Shown: one piece after another, positions 25,674 to 33,515 of the stretch | Position numbering within the stretch: position 1 is the first letter of the stretch | How the letters are laid out: each line of letters starts with the position of its first letter | Assembly (NCBI RefSeq): GCF_007830495.1 | Contig: NZ_VLKW01000004.1 | Location: forward strand, 1-64,000 | Direction of reading: 5' to 3' | DNA from: Pseudoduganella flava | GTDB lineage: Bacteria > Pseudomonadota > Gammaproteobacteria > Burkholderiales > Burkholderiaceae_D | DNA length: 64,000 nt | Made by a program: the position numbers and the translations under genes | Notes under the pieces: generated by a model | What the model was told of the DNA's origin: nothing | Database searches by the model: none | The model's input: only the letters and a program-made list of their open reading frames with translations

Positions 25674-28532
25674 ATGACGGACGATCCGGGCGGCCGGTCG
25701 TTTGCCTTCGGCTCGTTCGTACTCATTCCGCAACGCCAGCTGCTGCTGCAAGGCGAGCTGCCGGTGCGGATCGGCAGCCGGGCACTGGACATCCTCACCG
25801 CGCTCGCCGAACGTCCCGGTGAACTCGTCAGCAAGCGCGAACTGATCGCCCGCGTGTGGCCGTCCACCGTGGTCGACGAGAGCAACCTGAAGGTCAACAT
25901 GGCCGCGTTGCGGCGCGCACTGGGCGACGGCGGCCCGGACGACGCGCGCTATATCGCCACCGTCACGGGGCGCGGCTACAAGCTGATCGTCCCCGTCACC
26001 ACCGGGGTGTCGCCGAACCTCGCCTGGGCCCCGGCGGCGGGCACCACGCGCCGCCACAATCTGCCGACCGGAACGACGCGGGTGATCGGCAGGGCCGATG
26101 CGATCGATGGGATCCGCCGCGATTTCGACGTCGCCCGCCTCGTGTCGATCGTCGGCCCCGGCGGCATCGGCAAGACCACCGTCGCGCTGGCCGTGGCCGA
26201 ACACGCGATCGGCGCGTTCCGCGACGGCGCCTGGCTGGTCGACCTGGCGTTGACGAAGGATCCGCACCAGGTCCCCAGCGCCGTCGCGGCGGCGCTCGGC
26301 ATCGCCGGCAACGCGGCCGGCATACTGGCCACGTTGTGCAAATCGCTGCGCGACCGGCAGATCCTGCTCGTGCTCGACAGTTGCGAGCAGGTCATCGAAG
26401 CGTGTGCCGCGTGCGCCAGCCGGATCCTGGCCGAGGCGGCAGGCGTGAAGATCCTCGTCACCAGCCGCGAGCCGCTGCAACTGAGCGGGGAGCGCGTGCG
26501 CCGGTTGCCGGGCCTGGGGTTGCCGCCGTCGTCGGAACACCTGACGGCGCAGGAAGCGCTGATGTTCCCGGCTGTGCAGCTGTTCGTCGACCGCGCCACG
26601 GACCGGATGGAAACGTTCAAGCTGCGCGACGCCGATGCCACGGCCGTGGCGGAGATCTGCCGGCGGCTCGACGGCATCGCGCTCGCCATCGAACTGGCCG
26701 CGACCCGCATCGATGCGTTCGGGGTGGGCGGCCTGCACAAGCAGCTCGACAACCGCTTCCGGCTGCTGGTCGGGCGCCGCTCCGGGCCGGAACGCCATCG
26801 CACGCTGGCGGCCACGCTCGACTGGAGCTACAGCCTGCTCGCGGAACGCGAGGCCGCGCTGCTGCGCTCCGTTTCCGTGTTCGCCGGGGTGTTCGATATC
26901 GAGGGCGCCGCGGTCGTCGCGGCCATGGACCCGGCCGAAGCGGCCGATATGCTGGCCCAGCTGTCGGCGAAATCGCTGCTCGTGGCCGACCTCGATGCCG
27001 ACGGCATCGCCTACCGTCTGCAGGAAACCACGAACTCGTACTGCCAGGACAAGCTGCGCGCCGGCGGGCACGAACCGGTGGCGCGGCAGCGGCATGCCGA
27101 GCACACGTACGTCACGCTGGAGCGGGCCGGCAGCGAGTGGGCACAACGCCCCGCGGACGAGTGGGAAAGCGCATACCGGCGCGTGCTGGGCGACCTGCGC
27201 GCGGCGCTCGCGTGGACCGTCAAGGAGGCGCCGGATGGACCGCTGGCGATCCGGCTGACCGTGGCAGGCCTGCTGCTGTGGAACCAGTTCTCGCTGACGG
27301 AGGAATGCCTGCGGCATGTCTCGCATGCTGTCGAGGAACTCGACGCCGCGGGGTTGGCGGGAACCGCGTTCGAGATGAAGCTGAAACTGTGGCTGGGCTG
27401 CTCGACGATGCTGACCCGGGAATTCCGGCACCAGGCCATGGCGGCGCTGCGCCGCGCGCTGGCGATCGCGGAAGGCATCGGCGATACCGACTATCGGCTG
27501 CGTTGCCTGGTGATGATCGGCATCTACGAACTCTTCACGGGCGAGCACGAGGCGGGCATGCGCACGCTGGAGGAATTCGAAGCGGTGGCCGGCGCGGAAG
27601 ATCCTTCCGTCCTGCCGGAGGGCGACGTCCACATGGGCATCGCGGAACTGTTCCTCGGCCGGCTGCCCCGCTCCCGGGAACGCCTGGAACGCCTGGCGCG
27701 GCGCGACTTGCGCTATTTCGGTTCGTATGCCGTGCGCTACCTGTCCGATCCGATCGTCCTCGTGCGTGCCGTGCTGACGCATGTCCAGTGGTTGACCGGC
27801 TCCGCCGACGCGGCGATGCGCACGGCCGCGGTGGCCGTCGATGAAGCACGCCAGACGAAGCACCACCTGTCGATGAACAACATCCTGTCGTATGCATGCC
27901 CGGTGTTCTACTGGAGCGGCGCCTACGACGAGTGCGAACGCTACGTGGCGATGCTGGAAGACCACGTCGCGCGGCATGGCCTCGTGTCGCGGCGGCCCGT
28001 GGCCAGCTTCTATGCCGCCGCCGTCGCCTATGCGCGGCACGGCTCATCGCCGGACGTCATCTTCGCGCTGCAACGTGCGATCGGGGAGTTCCGCAACATC
28101 AATCACCTGGCGCGCATGCCGTACTACCTGAGCGTGCTGGCGAACGCGCTGGCCGATCGCGGCCGGTTCGCCGAAGCGGAAAGCACGATCCGTACGGCGC
28201 TGGACATCGCCGCCGCTCAACACGAGCTGTGGTGCCTGCCCGAGGTGTTGCGCATCCAGGCCGCGATCGCGGCGCTGCAGGGCCGGAAGACGGAAGCGGC
28301 GGGGTTGCTCGTCAATGCGCTGGAGGTTGCCACCGAGACCGGTGCGCTGGCGTGGCGCCTGAGGGTTGCCATCGACCTGGCCACGCTGTCGGGCGACGGC
28401 GAGGAAGGCGCCGCGGCACTCGGCATCGTGCGCGCCGCGCTGGACGAGTTCACGGAAGGGTTCGCGACCCGCGATCTGGCCGCCGCGGCTGCGCTGGTCG
28501 GTGCGCAGGTTAGCGCGCAGGCAAGTGACTAG
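25674..28532 (+). CDS. Large transcriptional regulator: OmpR-type wHTH, NB-ARC-like ATPase, TPR-like C-terminus
   Basis: A 952-aa regulator. Residues about 8-105 form an OmpR/CadC-type winged helix (ILTALAERPGELVSKRELIARVWPSTVVDESNLKVNM...ATVTGRGYKLI). From about 140 an ATPase follows with the P-loop GPGGIGKTT (161-169, Lys167), the Walker B-like ILLVLDSCEQV and the sensor ILVTSREPLQLSGE. The C-terminal 500 residues are helical repeats of TPR type. The start at 25674 has a GGGAG ribosome site; the ATG at 25647 does not. It is divergent from the three-hydrolase operon, its likely target. Its stop shares the palindrome CTAG with the convergent cupin gene. Confidence 0.9.
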   Translation: MTDDPGGRSFAFGSFVLIPQRQLLLQGELPVRIGSRALDILTALAERPGELVSKRELIARVWPSTVVDESNLKVNMAALRRALGDGGPDDARYIATVTGRGYKLIVPVTTGVSPNLAWAPAAGTTRRHNLPTGTTRVIGRADAIDGIRRDFDVARLVSIVGPGGIGKTTVALAVAEHAIGAFRDGAWLVDLALTKDPHQVPSAVAAALGIAGNAAGILATLCKSLRDRQILLVLDSCEQVIEACAACASRILAEAAGVKILVTSREPLQLSGERVRRLPGLGLPPSSEHLTAQEALMFPAVQLFVDRATDRMETFKLRDADATAVAEICRRLDGIALAIELAATRIDAFGVGGLHKQLDNRFRLLVGRRSGPERHRTLAATLDWSYSLLAEREAALLRSVSVFAGVFDIEGAAVVAAMDPAEAADMLAQLSAKSLLVADLDADGIAYRLQETTNSYCQDKLRAGGHEPVARQRHAEHTYVTLERAGSEWAQRPADEWESAYRRVLGDLRAALAWTVKEAPDGPLAIRLTVAGLLLWNQFSLTEECLRHVSHAVEELDAAGLAGTAFEMKLKLWLGCSTMLTREFRHQAMAALRRALAIAEGIGDTDYRLRCLVMIGIYELFTGEHEAGMRTLEEFEAVAGAEDPSVLPEGDVHMGIAELFLGRLPRSRERLERLARRDLRYFGSYAVRYLSDPIVLVRAVLTHVQWLTGSADAAMRTAAVAVDEARQTKHHLSMNNILSYACPVFYWSGAYDECERYVAMLEDHVARHGLVSRRPVASFYAAAVAYARHGSSPDVIFALQRAIGEFRNINHLARMPYYLSVLANALADRGRFAEAESTIRTALDIAAAQHELWCLPEVLRIQAAIAALQGRKTEAAGLLVNALEVATETGALAWRLRVAIDLATLSGDGEEGAAALGIVRAALDEFTEGFATRDLAAAAALVGAQVSAQASD

Positions 28533-29104
28533 CGCGCCGCGAGTGCCGCCGCGATCGCCGGGTCATACTGCCCATCGACCTGGATGAACAGCATGCGGCA
28601 CGGCTTGCCGGAGCGGTTCGCCCACGCGTGATTGGTGCCACGCTGGATGACGACGCTGCCGGGTCTCAACGGCACATCGGAATCGTCGAGCACGAGCGTC
28701 AGCTCGCCCGCGATGACGATGCCGTAGTCGACAGCCTCGGTGCGATGCATCATCGGGTGCGGCGAGTCGTCCTTCGTCGTCAGGGCCGCGCTGTTGTTGA
28801 CCTCCCCGAACGCCGCCTTCATCCGCTGCTCCGCATCGGCCAGGTAGGCCTCGTCGGGCGGGAAGTCGACGAAGCGGATGCGCGTGCCGTGCTTCGGTGG
28901 ACCGTGCATCGTCGGGCCGGTGGTCGGGTCGGCGCCGTTGTCGACGGGGGCGGGCGTGCCTGCCGTCTCCCACACCTCATGGAAGAACATGCCGGGCAGT
29001 GCCTGCAGCTCGAACACCGTGGGCAACGGGCCATCGCTCGCCACGATGGCCTTGCCGTCGGCATCGTGACCCGTCACGACGCGGTGAATGGCGGGAAAGG
29101 ACAT
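28529..29104 (-). CDS. Cupin-domain protein
   Basis: A 191-aa protein with a C-terminal cupin barrel (HPMMHRTEAVDYGIVIAGELTLVLDDSDVPLRPGSVVIQRGTNHAWANRSGKPCRMLFIQVDG), including the His-rich metal-site motifs. The N-terminal 80 residues are a second, less clear beta domain. It is last in the minus-strand unit beta-glucosidase, MFS, cupin and starts 11 bp after the MFS stop with an AGGAG site. Single-cupin proteins of this type range from sensors to dioxygenases; the substrate cannot be told. Its stop overlaps the stop of the convergent regulator in CTAG at 28529-28532. Confidence 0.85.
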   Translation of the reverse strand: MSFPAIHRVVTGHDADGKAIVASDGPLPTVFELQALPGMFFHEVWETAGTPAPVDNGADPTTGPTMHGPPKHGTRIRFVDFPPDEAYLADAEQRMKAAFGEVNNSAALTTKDDSPHPMMHRTEAVDYGIVIAGELTLVLDDSDVPLRPGSVVIQRGTNHAWANRSGKPCRMLFIQVDGQYDPAIAAALAAR

Positions 29105-29115
29105 CGTCTGCTCCT

Positions 29116-30462
29116 TCACGCCTCTTTGTGATGGAACGGCGCGAACCAGGTGACCAGGAACGACGGCACCGTCGCCGCCATCACGAACCAGAAATAGTGC
29201 ACATACCCCAGCGCCTCCTGCAGGTGCCCGGACACCATCCCCGTCACCATCATGCACAGCCCCATCAGGCCCGTGCCGAACGCGTAGTGCGTCGTCGAGT
29301 ACTTGCCCGGCGCGAGCTGTTGCATCAGGTAGATCATGAAGCCGACGGAGCCGAAGCCGTAGAAGAATTTCTCGACCGCGACGCCCGCCGTCACAACGAG
29401 CTCGCTGGTCGGCTGGTACAGCGCCATCAGCAGGAACGTCACGTTCGGGATGTTGACGGCGCAGCACAGCAGGAACAACGTCGGCTTCAGGCCGCGCCTG
29501 GCGACGAAGAAGCCGCCCAGCAGGGAGCCCAGCAGCACGGCAGCCAGCCCGTACGTGCCGTAGACGAGGCCCAGCTGCTCGTTCGACATGCCCAGGCCGC
29601 CCTTGGCCACGGGGTCCACCATGAAGAACGGGCCGATCTTTTCCAAGAGGCCGATCGACAGGCGGAACAGGAACGCGAAGCCGACCATCAGCCACACGTC
29701 GCGCTTCTGGAAGAACGTGATGAAGGAGTCCTTCAGGATGAACCACGCTTCGCTCAGCGACGACGGCGCGTTTTCCGCCTTCGCGCCGTCCGGCATCGTG
29801 CGCAGGTGCCATGCCGCCATCACGAGCGTCAGGCCGGCGACGATGAAGAAGATGATGCGCCAGCTTTCGATCCACTCGGGGCCGAACACTTTTGGATCGT
29901 GGTGGAAGACGCGCGTGTGCAGCCAGCCTGACAGGTACACCATGCCGCCCGAGGCGACGATCGGGCCGATGTTCCACGACAGGCTCTGGATACCGCAGTA
30001 CAGCGATTGCGCGCGCGAGTCGAGCGCGGTGACGTAGACGCCGTCGGAGGCGATGTCCTGCGTGGCGCCGACGAACGACAGCAGGATGAACAGCGCGACC
30101 ATGATCGCCATGTAGCCCGGCAGCGCCATCGCCAGCGCGACGCAGCCGAAGCCGACGCCGACGATCACCTGTGCGACCAGCACGAAGAACTTCTTCGTGC
30201 GGTACATCTCGACGAGCGGTGCGAACAGCGGCTTGATCGTGTACGCGAGGATCAGGTAGCTCGCGTACTCGGCGGCCTTGCCGTTGTCCATGCCCAGGTT
30301 CTTGAACATGATCGCCGTCACGCTGGTCAGCATCACGTAGGCCAGCGCCATCGTGAAGTAACCGGTGGGGACCCACAGCAGCGGACTGCGGCGCGGGGCG
30401 GCGGTGGCGTGGCCTGTCGCGGGCAGGTCCTCGGCCGTCGCGCTGGCTGCTTTCGTGTTCAT
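29116..30462 (-). CDS. MFS transporter (AmpG/PAT-like)
   Basis: A 448-aa inner-membrane protein with about 12 hydrophobic segments, starting YFTMALAYVMLTSVTAIMFKNLG and including the motif FVGATQDIASDGVYVTALDSRAQS that resembles AmpG-type permeases (TQDIAxDGY). The start at 30462 has GGAGACGAC in front; an ATG at 30486 overlaps this region. It is encoded between a GH1 beta-glucosidase and a cupin, so import of a beta-glucoside or disaccharide is plausible. AmpG itself carries muropeptides, so peptide-sugar substrates cannot be excluded. Confidence 0.88.
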   Translation of the reverse strand: MNTKAASATAEDLPATGHATAAPRRSPLLWVPTGYFTMALAYVMLTSVTAIMFKNLGMDNGKAAEYASYLILAYTIKPLFAPLVEMYRTKKFFVLVAQVIVGVGFGCVALAMALPGYMAIMVALFILLSFVGATQDIASDGVYVTALDSRAQSLYCGIQSLSWNIGPIVASGGMVYLSGWLHTRVFHHDPKVFGPEWIESWRIIFFIVAGLTLVMAAWHLRTMPDGAKAENAPSSLSEAWFILKDSFITFFQKRDVWLMVGFAFLFRLSIGLLEKIGPFFMVDPVAKGGLGMSNEQLGLVYGTYGLAAVLLGSLLGGFFVARRGLKPTLFLLCCAVNIPNVTFLLMALYQPTSELVVTAGVAVEKFFYGFGSVGFMIYLMQQLAPGKYSTTHYAFGTGLMGLCMMVTGMVSGHLQEALGYVHYFWFVMAATVPSFLVTWFAPFHHKEA

Positions 30463-30532
30463 GTCGTCTCCTGTCTGTGTCGTCATATCCGCTGCGGCTA
30501 TGCTGCCGCTGTTGCGTACGTCATGTTAGCCG

Positions 30533-31852
30533 TCAGCCGCGCTGCGTGTCGATGAATTCGCGATACCACAGCGCGCTGTCCTTCGGCGTGCGCTGCTGCG
30601 TCGCGTAATCGACGTGCACGATGCCGAAGCGTTTCGCGTAGCCGGAGTTCCATTCGAAGTTGTCCAGGAGGCTCCACAGGAAGTAGCCGCGCACGTCGAC
30701 GCCCGCATCCATCGCATCCTTCAATGCGGCCAGGTGGCGCTGCACGTAGTCGATCCGCTGCGTGTCGGGCACGTGGCCGTCCACCACCTCGTCCGGATTG
30801 GCCATGCCGTTCTCCGTGATGTAGATCGGCGGCAGGTCGTATTCGCCCTTCAGCTTCACCAGCAGCTCGGTCAGGCCCTGCGGGTAGATTTCCCAGCCCA
30901 TGTCCGTCGTGCCCAAGGCCGCCGGTGCCGGCACCGGCGGATTGGCCGCGCTGCACCAGGAGCGGAAGTAGTAGTTCACGCCCAGGAAGTCGATCGGCTG
31001 GCGGATGATGTCGAAGTCGCCGTCCTTCACGTCCGGCGCGTTGGCGCCGTGGCCTTGCAGCGCGTACTCGGGGTAGCGGCCCTTGAAGATCGGGTCCATG
31101 AACCATTGCACGGAGCGGGCATATTCCCACTGGGCGAGGGCGCGGTCGGCAGCGCTGTCGGTGGCGGGATCGGCGGTCCACTGGTTCAGCACGATGCCGA
31201 GCTGGGCCTGGCTGCCGACGGCGCGCATCGCTTTCATCGCGAGGCCGTGCGACAGCAGCAGGTGGTGCGACACCTGCACGGACTGCTTGGCATCGGCGAC
31301 GCCCGGCGCGAATTGCGCGTTGCCGTAACCCAGGTTGGCCGTGCACCACGGCTCGTTGTGCGTTGCAATCGTTTTCACGCGGTTGCCGAAACGCCGCGCG
31401 ACTTCCGCTGCATACTCGGCGAAGTGATATGCCGTGTCGCGGTTCAGCCAGCCGCCGTCGTCCTGCAGGCCCTGCGGCAGGTCCCAGTGATACAGTGTGA
31501 TGTGGGCGGCGATGTTCTTCTTGTCCAGCTCGTCCAGCAGGCGCCCGTAAAACGCAAAGCCCGCCTCGTTCCATGCGCCTTTGCCGGCCGGCTGCACGCG
31601 CGCCCACGCCATCGAGAAGCGGTAGGCGTCCACGTGCAGGTCCGCCATGATGCCGACGTCTTCCGCGTAACGGTGGTAGTGGTCGCAGGCCACGTCGCCG
31701 TTGCTGCCGTCGATCACTTTACCCGGCGTGTGGCTGAACGTATCCCAGATCGACGGGCCCTTGCCGTCGGCGTTGGCGGCACCCTCGATCTGGAACGCGC
31801 TGGTGGCGACTCCCCACGTGAACGAAGGCGGAAATTGCAATTTATCGGTCAT
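30533..31852 (-). CDS. Beta-glucosidase, glycoside hydrolase family 1
   Basis: A 439-aa cytoplasmic enzyme (no signal peptide) cleaving beta-glucosides or cellobiose-like disaccharides. The acid/base Glu167 is in THNEPW and the nucleophile Glu347 in ITENG. The N-terminal FTWGVATSAFQIEGA and the C-terminal GYFLWSLLDNFEW are GH1 signatures, and the length is standard. A LacI-type operator identical to one at the TonB receptor lies 23 bp upstream of the start, so repression by the LacI protein at 15056-16066 is likely. A second near-match sits inside this gene at 31364-31377. The MFS gene follows after 70 bp. Confidence 0.95.
   Translation of the reverse strand: MTDKLQFPPSFTWGVATSAFQIEGAANADGKGPSIWDTFSHTPGKVIDGSNGDVACDHYHRYAEDVGIMADLHVDAYRFSMAWARVQPAGKGAWNEAGFAFYGRLLDELDKKNIAAHITLYHWDLPQGLQDDGGWLNRDTAYHFAEYAAEVARRFGNRVKTIATHNEPWCTANLGYGNAQFAPGVADAKQSVQVSHHLLLSHGLAMKAMRAVGSQAQLGIVLNQWTADPATDSAADRALAQWEYARSVQWFMDPIFKGRYPEYALQGHGANAPDVKDGDFDIIRQPIDFLGVNYYFRSWCSAANPPVPAPAALGTTDMGWEIYPQGLTELLVKLKGEYDLPPIYITENGMANPDEVVDGHVPDTQRIDYVQRHLAALKDAMDAGVDVRGYFLWSLLDNFEWNSGYAKRFGIVHVDYATQQRTPKDSALWYREFIDTQRG
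31364..31377. promoter_or_regulatory. Intragenic LacI-operator-like site
   Basis: TGCAATCGTTTTCA; its reverse complement matches TGAAAACGATTTCA at 13 of 14 positions. It lies inside the beta-glucosidase gene, 511 bp from the upstream operator, and overlaps codons for VKTIATH just before the catalytic NEP. It may be coincidence due to coding constraint or an auxiliary operator for looping. Confidence 0.4.
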
Positions 31853-31874
31853 TATCTTATCTAGCCTGAGGGTT

Positions 31875-31888
31875 TGAAAACGATTTCA
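31875..31888. promoter_or_regulatory. LacI-type operator of the beta-glucosidase operon (TGAAAACGATTTCA)
   Basis: This 14-bp palindrome is identical to operator 3 at 17883-17896. It starts 23 bp upstream of the beta-glucosidase start codon and so should block the promoter or early transcription. Confidence 0.8.
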
Positions 31889-31979
31889 TGCAGCTTCAGG
31901 CATTAGACCGCATGGCGCCGGCCATGTCAACGGCGACAACGAAAATCCTCAGGGAAACGATTTGGGGCCTGTCGCCATC

Positions 31980-32067
31980 GCTCGGCGAGCGCTCAACAAC
32001 TGCTCAGCGGTCGCTCAAATTCCGCTCAGTCGCTGCTTCATTACTGCTCAGCGCGCGCTCACTGACC
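31980..32067 (-). repeat. Eight-unit 11-bp tandem array starting at the DUF3144 stop codon
   Basis: Units start at 31980, 31991, 32002, 32013, 32024, 32035, 32046 and 32057, exactly 11 bp apart. On the plus strand six begin GCTCA, one GCTTCA (32035) and the most distal GCTCG. Read on the minus strand the core is TGAGC, and the first TGA is the real stop codon of DUF3144 (32059-32061). The other six bases of each unit vary. Confidence 0.9.
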
Positions 32068-32352
32068 GATGTACTTGTCGAAGTTCTGTTCGTAGTCGTT
32101 GACGTTCTCGGCCATCATCTTGTCGAACTGCTGGCGGAAGTAGGCAAGCGCTTCGTCGCGGTTGGCCGCGAATTTCTCGACGGTGCCGGCATTGCGGGCC
32201 AGCAGGAACGCATTGAAGCGGGAAGCCGCGAACATCAATGCGGCGCCGGCCACGTGCGGCGGCGCGCCGCTGGCCTGGCCTTTTTCGTTGGCGAACTGGA
32301 TGAACTGGTCGATCAGTTGCCAGAATTCCTGGTCATAGTCCTGGTTGTTCAT
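32059..32352 (-). CDS. DUF3144 family protein
   Basis: A 97-aa protein starting MNNQDYDQEFWQLIDQFIQFANEKGQ and containing VAGAALMFAASRFNAFLLA, matching the DUF3144 family of small helical proteins of unknown function. It has no signal peptide or membrane segment. A terminator (32374-32396) separates it from the 59-aa gene upstream, so it needs readthrough or its own promoter; the start is close behind the hairpin, with a GGGGAG-free, weak ribosome site (CTACCCCGACTCCCC). Its stop codon is the first element of an 11-bp tandem array. Confidence 0.85.
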   Translation of the reverse strand: MNNQDYDQEFWQLIDQFIQFANEKGQASGAPPHVAGAALMFAASRFNAFLLARNAGTVEKFAANRDEALAYFRQQFDKMMAENVNDYEQNFDKYIGQ

Positions 32353-32373
32353 GGGGAGTCGGGGTAGGGGTGT

Positions 32374-32396
32374 AAAAAAACCGGGCAGGGCCCGGT
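32374..32396 (-). terminator. Rho-independent terminator after the 59-aa gene
   Basis: On the minus strand ACCGGGC and GCCCGGT pair around CCT and are followed by seven T residues. It starts 7 bp beyond the stop of the 32403-32582 gene. Confidence 0.9.
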
Positions 32397-32402
32397 CGGT
32401 GG

Positions 32403-32582
32403 TCAGTTGGCGATGAAGCGCGGAGGGATTTCCATGCCCTCGTTGGCCGCGTCCGCATACGCGCGCAGCTCGCGAATCGCCAGTTCGAGCTGTTCCTGGC
32501 TGGGGTTGGCCTGGAAGCCGCGGATACGTTCGTTCAACGCCGCCACTTTCTGGGTCCATTGCAGCCTGTCGATCTTGCTCAT
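32403..32582 (-). CDS. Small 59-aa protein, unknown
   Basis: Translation from 32582 gives a 59-aa protein (MSKIDRLQWTQKVAALNERI..., ending MEIPPRFIAN). A strong GGGAGG ribosome site lies 4 bases before the ATG, and a rho-independent terminator follows the stop, so it has the hallmarks of a real gene despite its size. It is mostly amphipathic helix (LNERIRGF, EQLELAIRELRAYADAAN), acidic and soluble. No family is recognised. It is upstream of DUF3144 on the same strand, and the pair may be partly co-transcribed. Confidence 0.75.
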   Translation of the reverse strand: MSKIDRLQWTQKVAALNERIRGFQANPSQEQLELAIRELRAYADAANEGMEIPPRFIAN

Positions 32583-32690
32583 ACAGCCTCCCTGTACTTT
32601 ATGTTCTTAAGGAAATCAGTATCGCTCCACGCGGGGGCGCTACTCCGTGCGGCAGCGCACAGAACGCGCCCTTAAGGATGAGCTGCGCCC

Positions 32691-33365
32691 TCAGGCCCGG
32701 GTGCCGTTCAGGAACAGGTCGACGCGCTGCTCGACCTGCAGCTCGGTATCGCGCGCCCCCGTCGGCGCCGGGCCGAACAGGTAGCGTTTCACGTGGTCGC
32801 CCATCAGGCAGTTCATGAAGTGCACGGCCAGCTGCTCGGCAGGCAGGTCGCGCAGCTGCGCGCGGACCTCGGGACGGGAAAAATAGCGGCACAGCGCCAC
32901 GCGGGTCTGCTGCGGGCCGGCGTCGAAAAACGCCTCGGCCAGCTCCTGGTCGTGGTGCGCCTCGGCGATCACCATCCGGTGCAGCTTGATGACGACGGAC
33001 GAGGACAGCAGCTCGTGCACCCGTGTACCAAAGTCGATCAGCACCTCGCGCAGCGGGCGCTGGTTCGTTTCCAGGTCTTCCATCGTGCCGAAATAGACCT
33101 CGCGGCCCGACCGCAGGATCTCCCGGAACAGGCCGCTCTTGCCGCCGAACTTCACGTAGATCGTGCGCACTGCCACGCGCGCCTTGCGGGCGATCATTTC
33201 CAGGCTGACCTTCGCGTACCCCTTTTCAAGGAAGAGCTCGGCCGCGGTCGTCATCAGATCCTGCATGCGGGCCTCGGCGTCGCACGCGCGCGGCCGGCCC
33301 GCGCCGCGGTTGGCGATGGGGCACTGCACTTCGCTGTCTTGCTCGTCAGATATATCGTTGGACAT
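32691..33365 (-). CDS. TetR-family transcriptional regulator
   Basis: A 224-aa repressor. The HTH is in MTTAAELFLEKGYAKVSLEMIARKARVAVRTIYVKFGGKSGLFREIL, followed by an all-helical ligand domain. The first 30 residues are a polar leader containing GRPRACDAEAR. The start is uncertain: 33365 (MSND) and 33410 (MPSD) both lack strong ribosome sites. The gene is divergent from an EmrA/EmrB/NodT-type efflux operon. A 10-bp inverted repeat in between (33426-33453) is its likely operator, so it should repress the pump and itself until a drug or metabolite binds. Confidence 0.9.
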   Translation of the reverse strand: MSNDISDEQDSEVQCPIANRGAGRPRACDAEARMQDLMTTAAELFLEKGYAKVSLEMIARKARVAVRTIYVKFGGKSGLFREILRSGREVYFGTMEDLETNQRPLREVLIDFGTRVHELLSSSVVIKLHRMVIAEAHHDQELAEAFFDAGPQQTRVALCRYFSRPEVRAQLRDLPAEQLAVHFMNCLMGDHVKRYLFGPAPTGARDTELQVEQRVDLFLNGTRA

Positions 33366-33425
33366 CGGTAGGGAACGCTGCAAATAACGTGGAAGGCTAT
33401 CAGATGGCATCACTGTATGCCACTT

Positions 33426-33453
33426 AGAAATGAAATGCAACCGTTTCATTTCT
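33426..33453. promoter_or_regulatory. Likely TetR operator
   Basis: AGAAATGAAA and its inverse TTTCATTTCT are separated by 8 bp, a perfect inverted repeat adjoining the -35 box at 33453. A third half-site TTTCATTTCT occurs at 33494-33503, just before the ribosome site of the efflux gene. Confidence 0.75.
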
Positions 33454-33481
33454 TGACTTCGCCCAATCTTTGTCGAATAAT
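33453..33481 (+). promoter_or_regulatory. Promoter of the efflux operon
   Basis: TTGACT (33453-33458), a 17-bp spacer, then AATAAT (33476-33481). The likely TetR operator abuts the -35, consistent with steric repression. Confidence 0.65.
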
Positions 33482-33515
33482 GCGCAGACACCATTTCATT
33501 TCTGGGAGCGCCACC

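Noticed and set aside
31953..31966. Another LacI operator upstream of the beta-glucosidase (GGGAAACGATTTGG)
   Set aside because: Four mismatches in 14 to the regulon consensus, too weak to count.
31980..32067. CRISPR or iteron array for the 11-bp repeats
   Set aside because: Units are far too short for CRISPR, and there is no replication gene or AT-rich origin nearby; the array is anchored at a stop codon.
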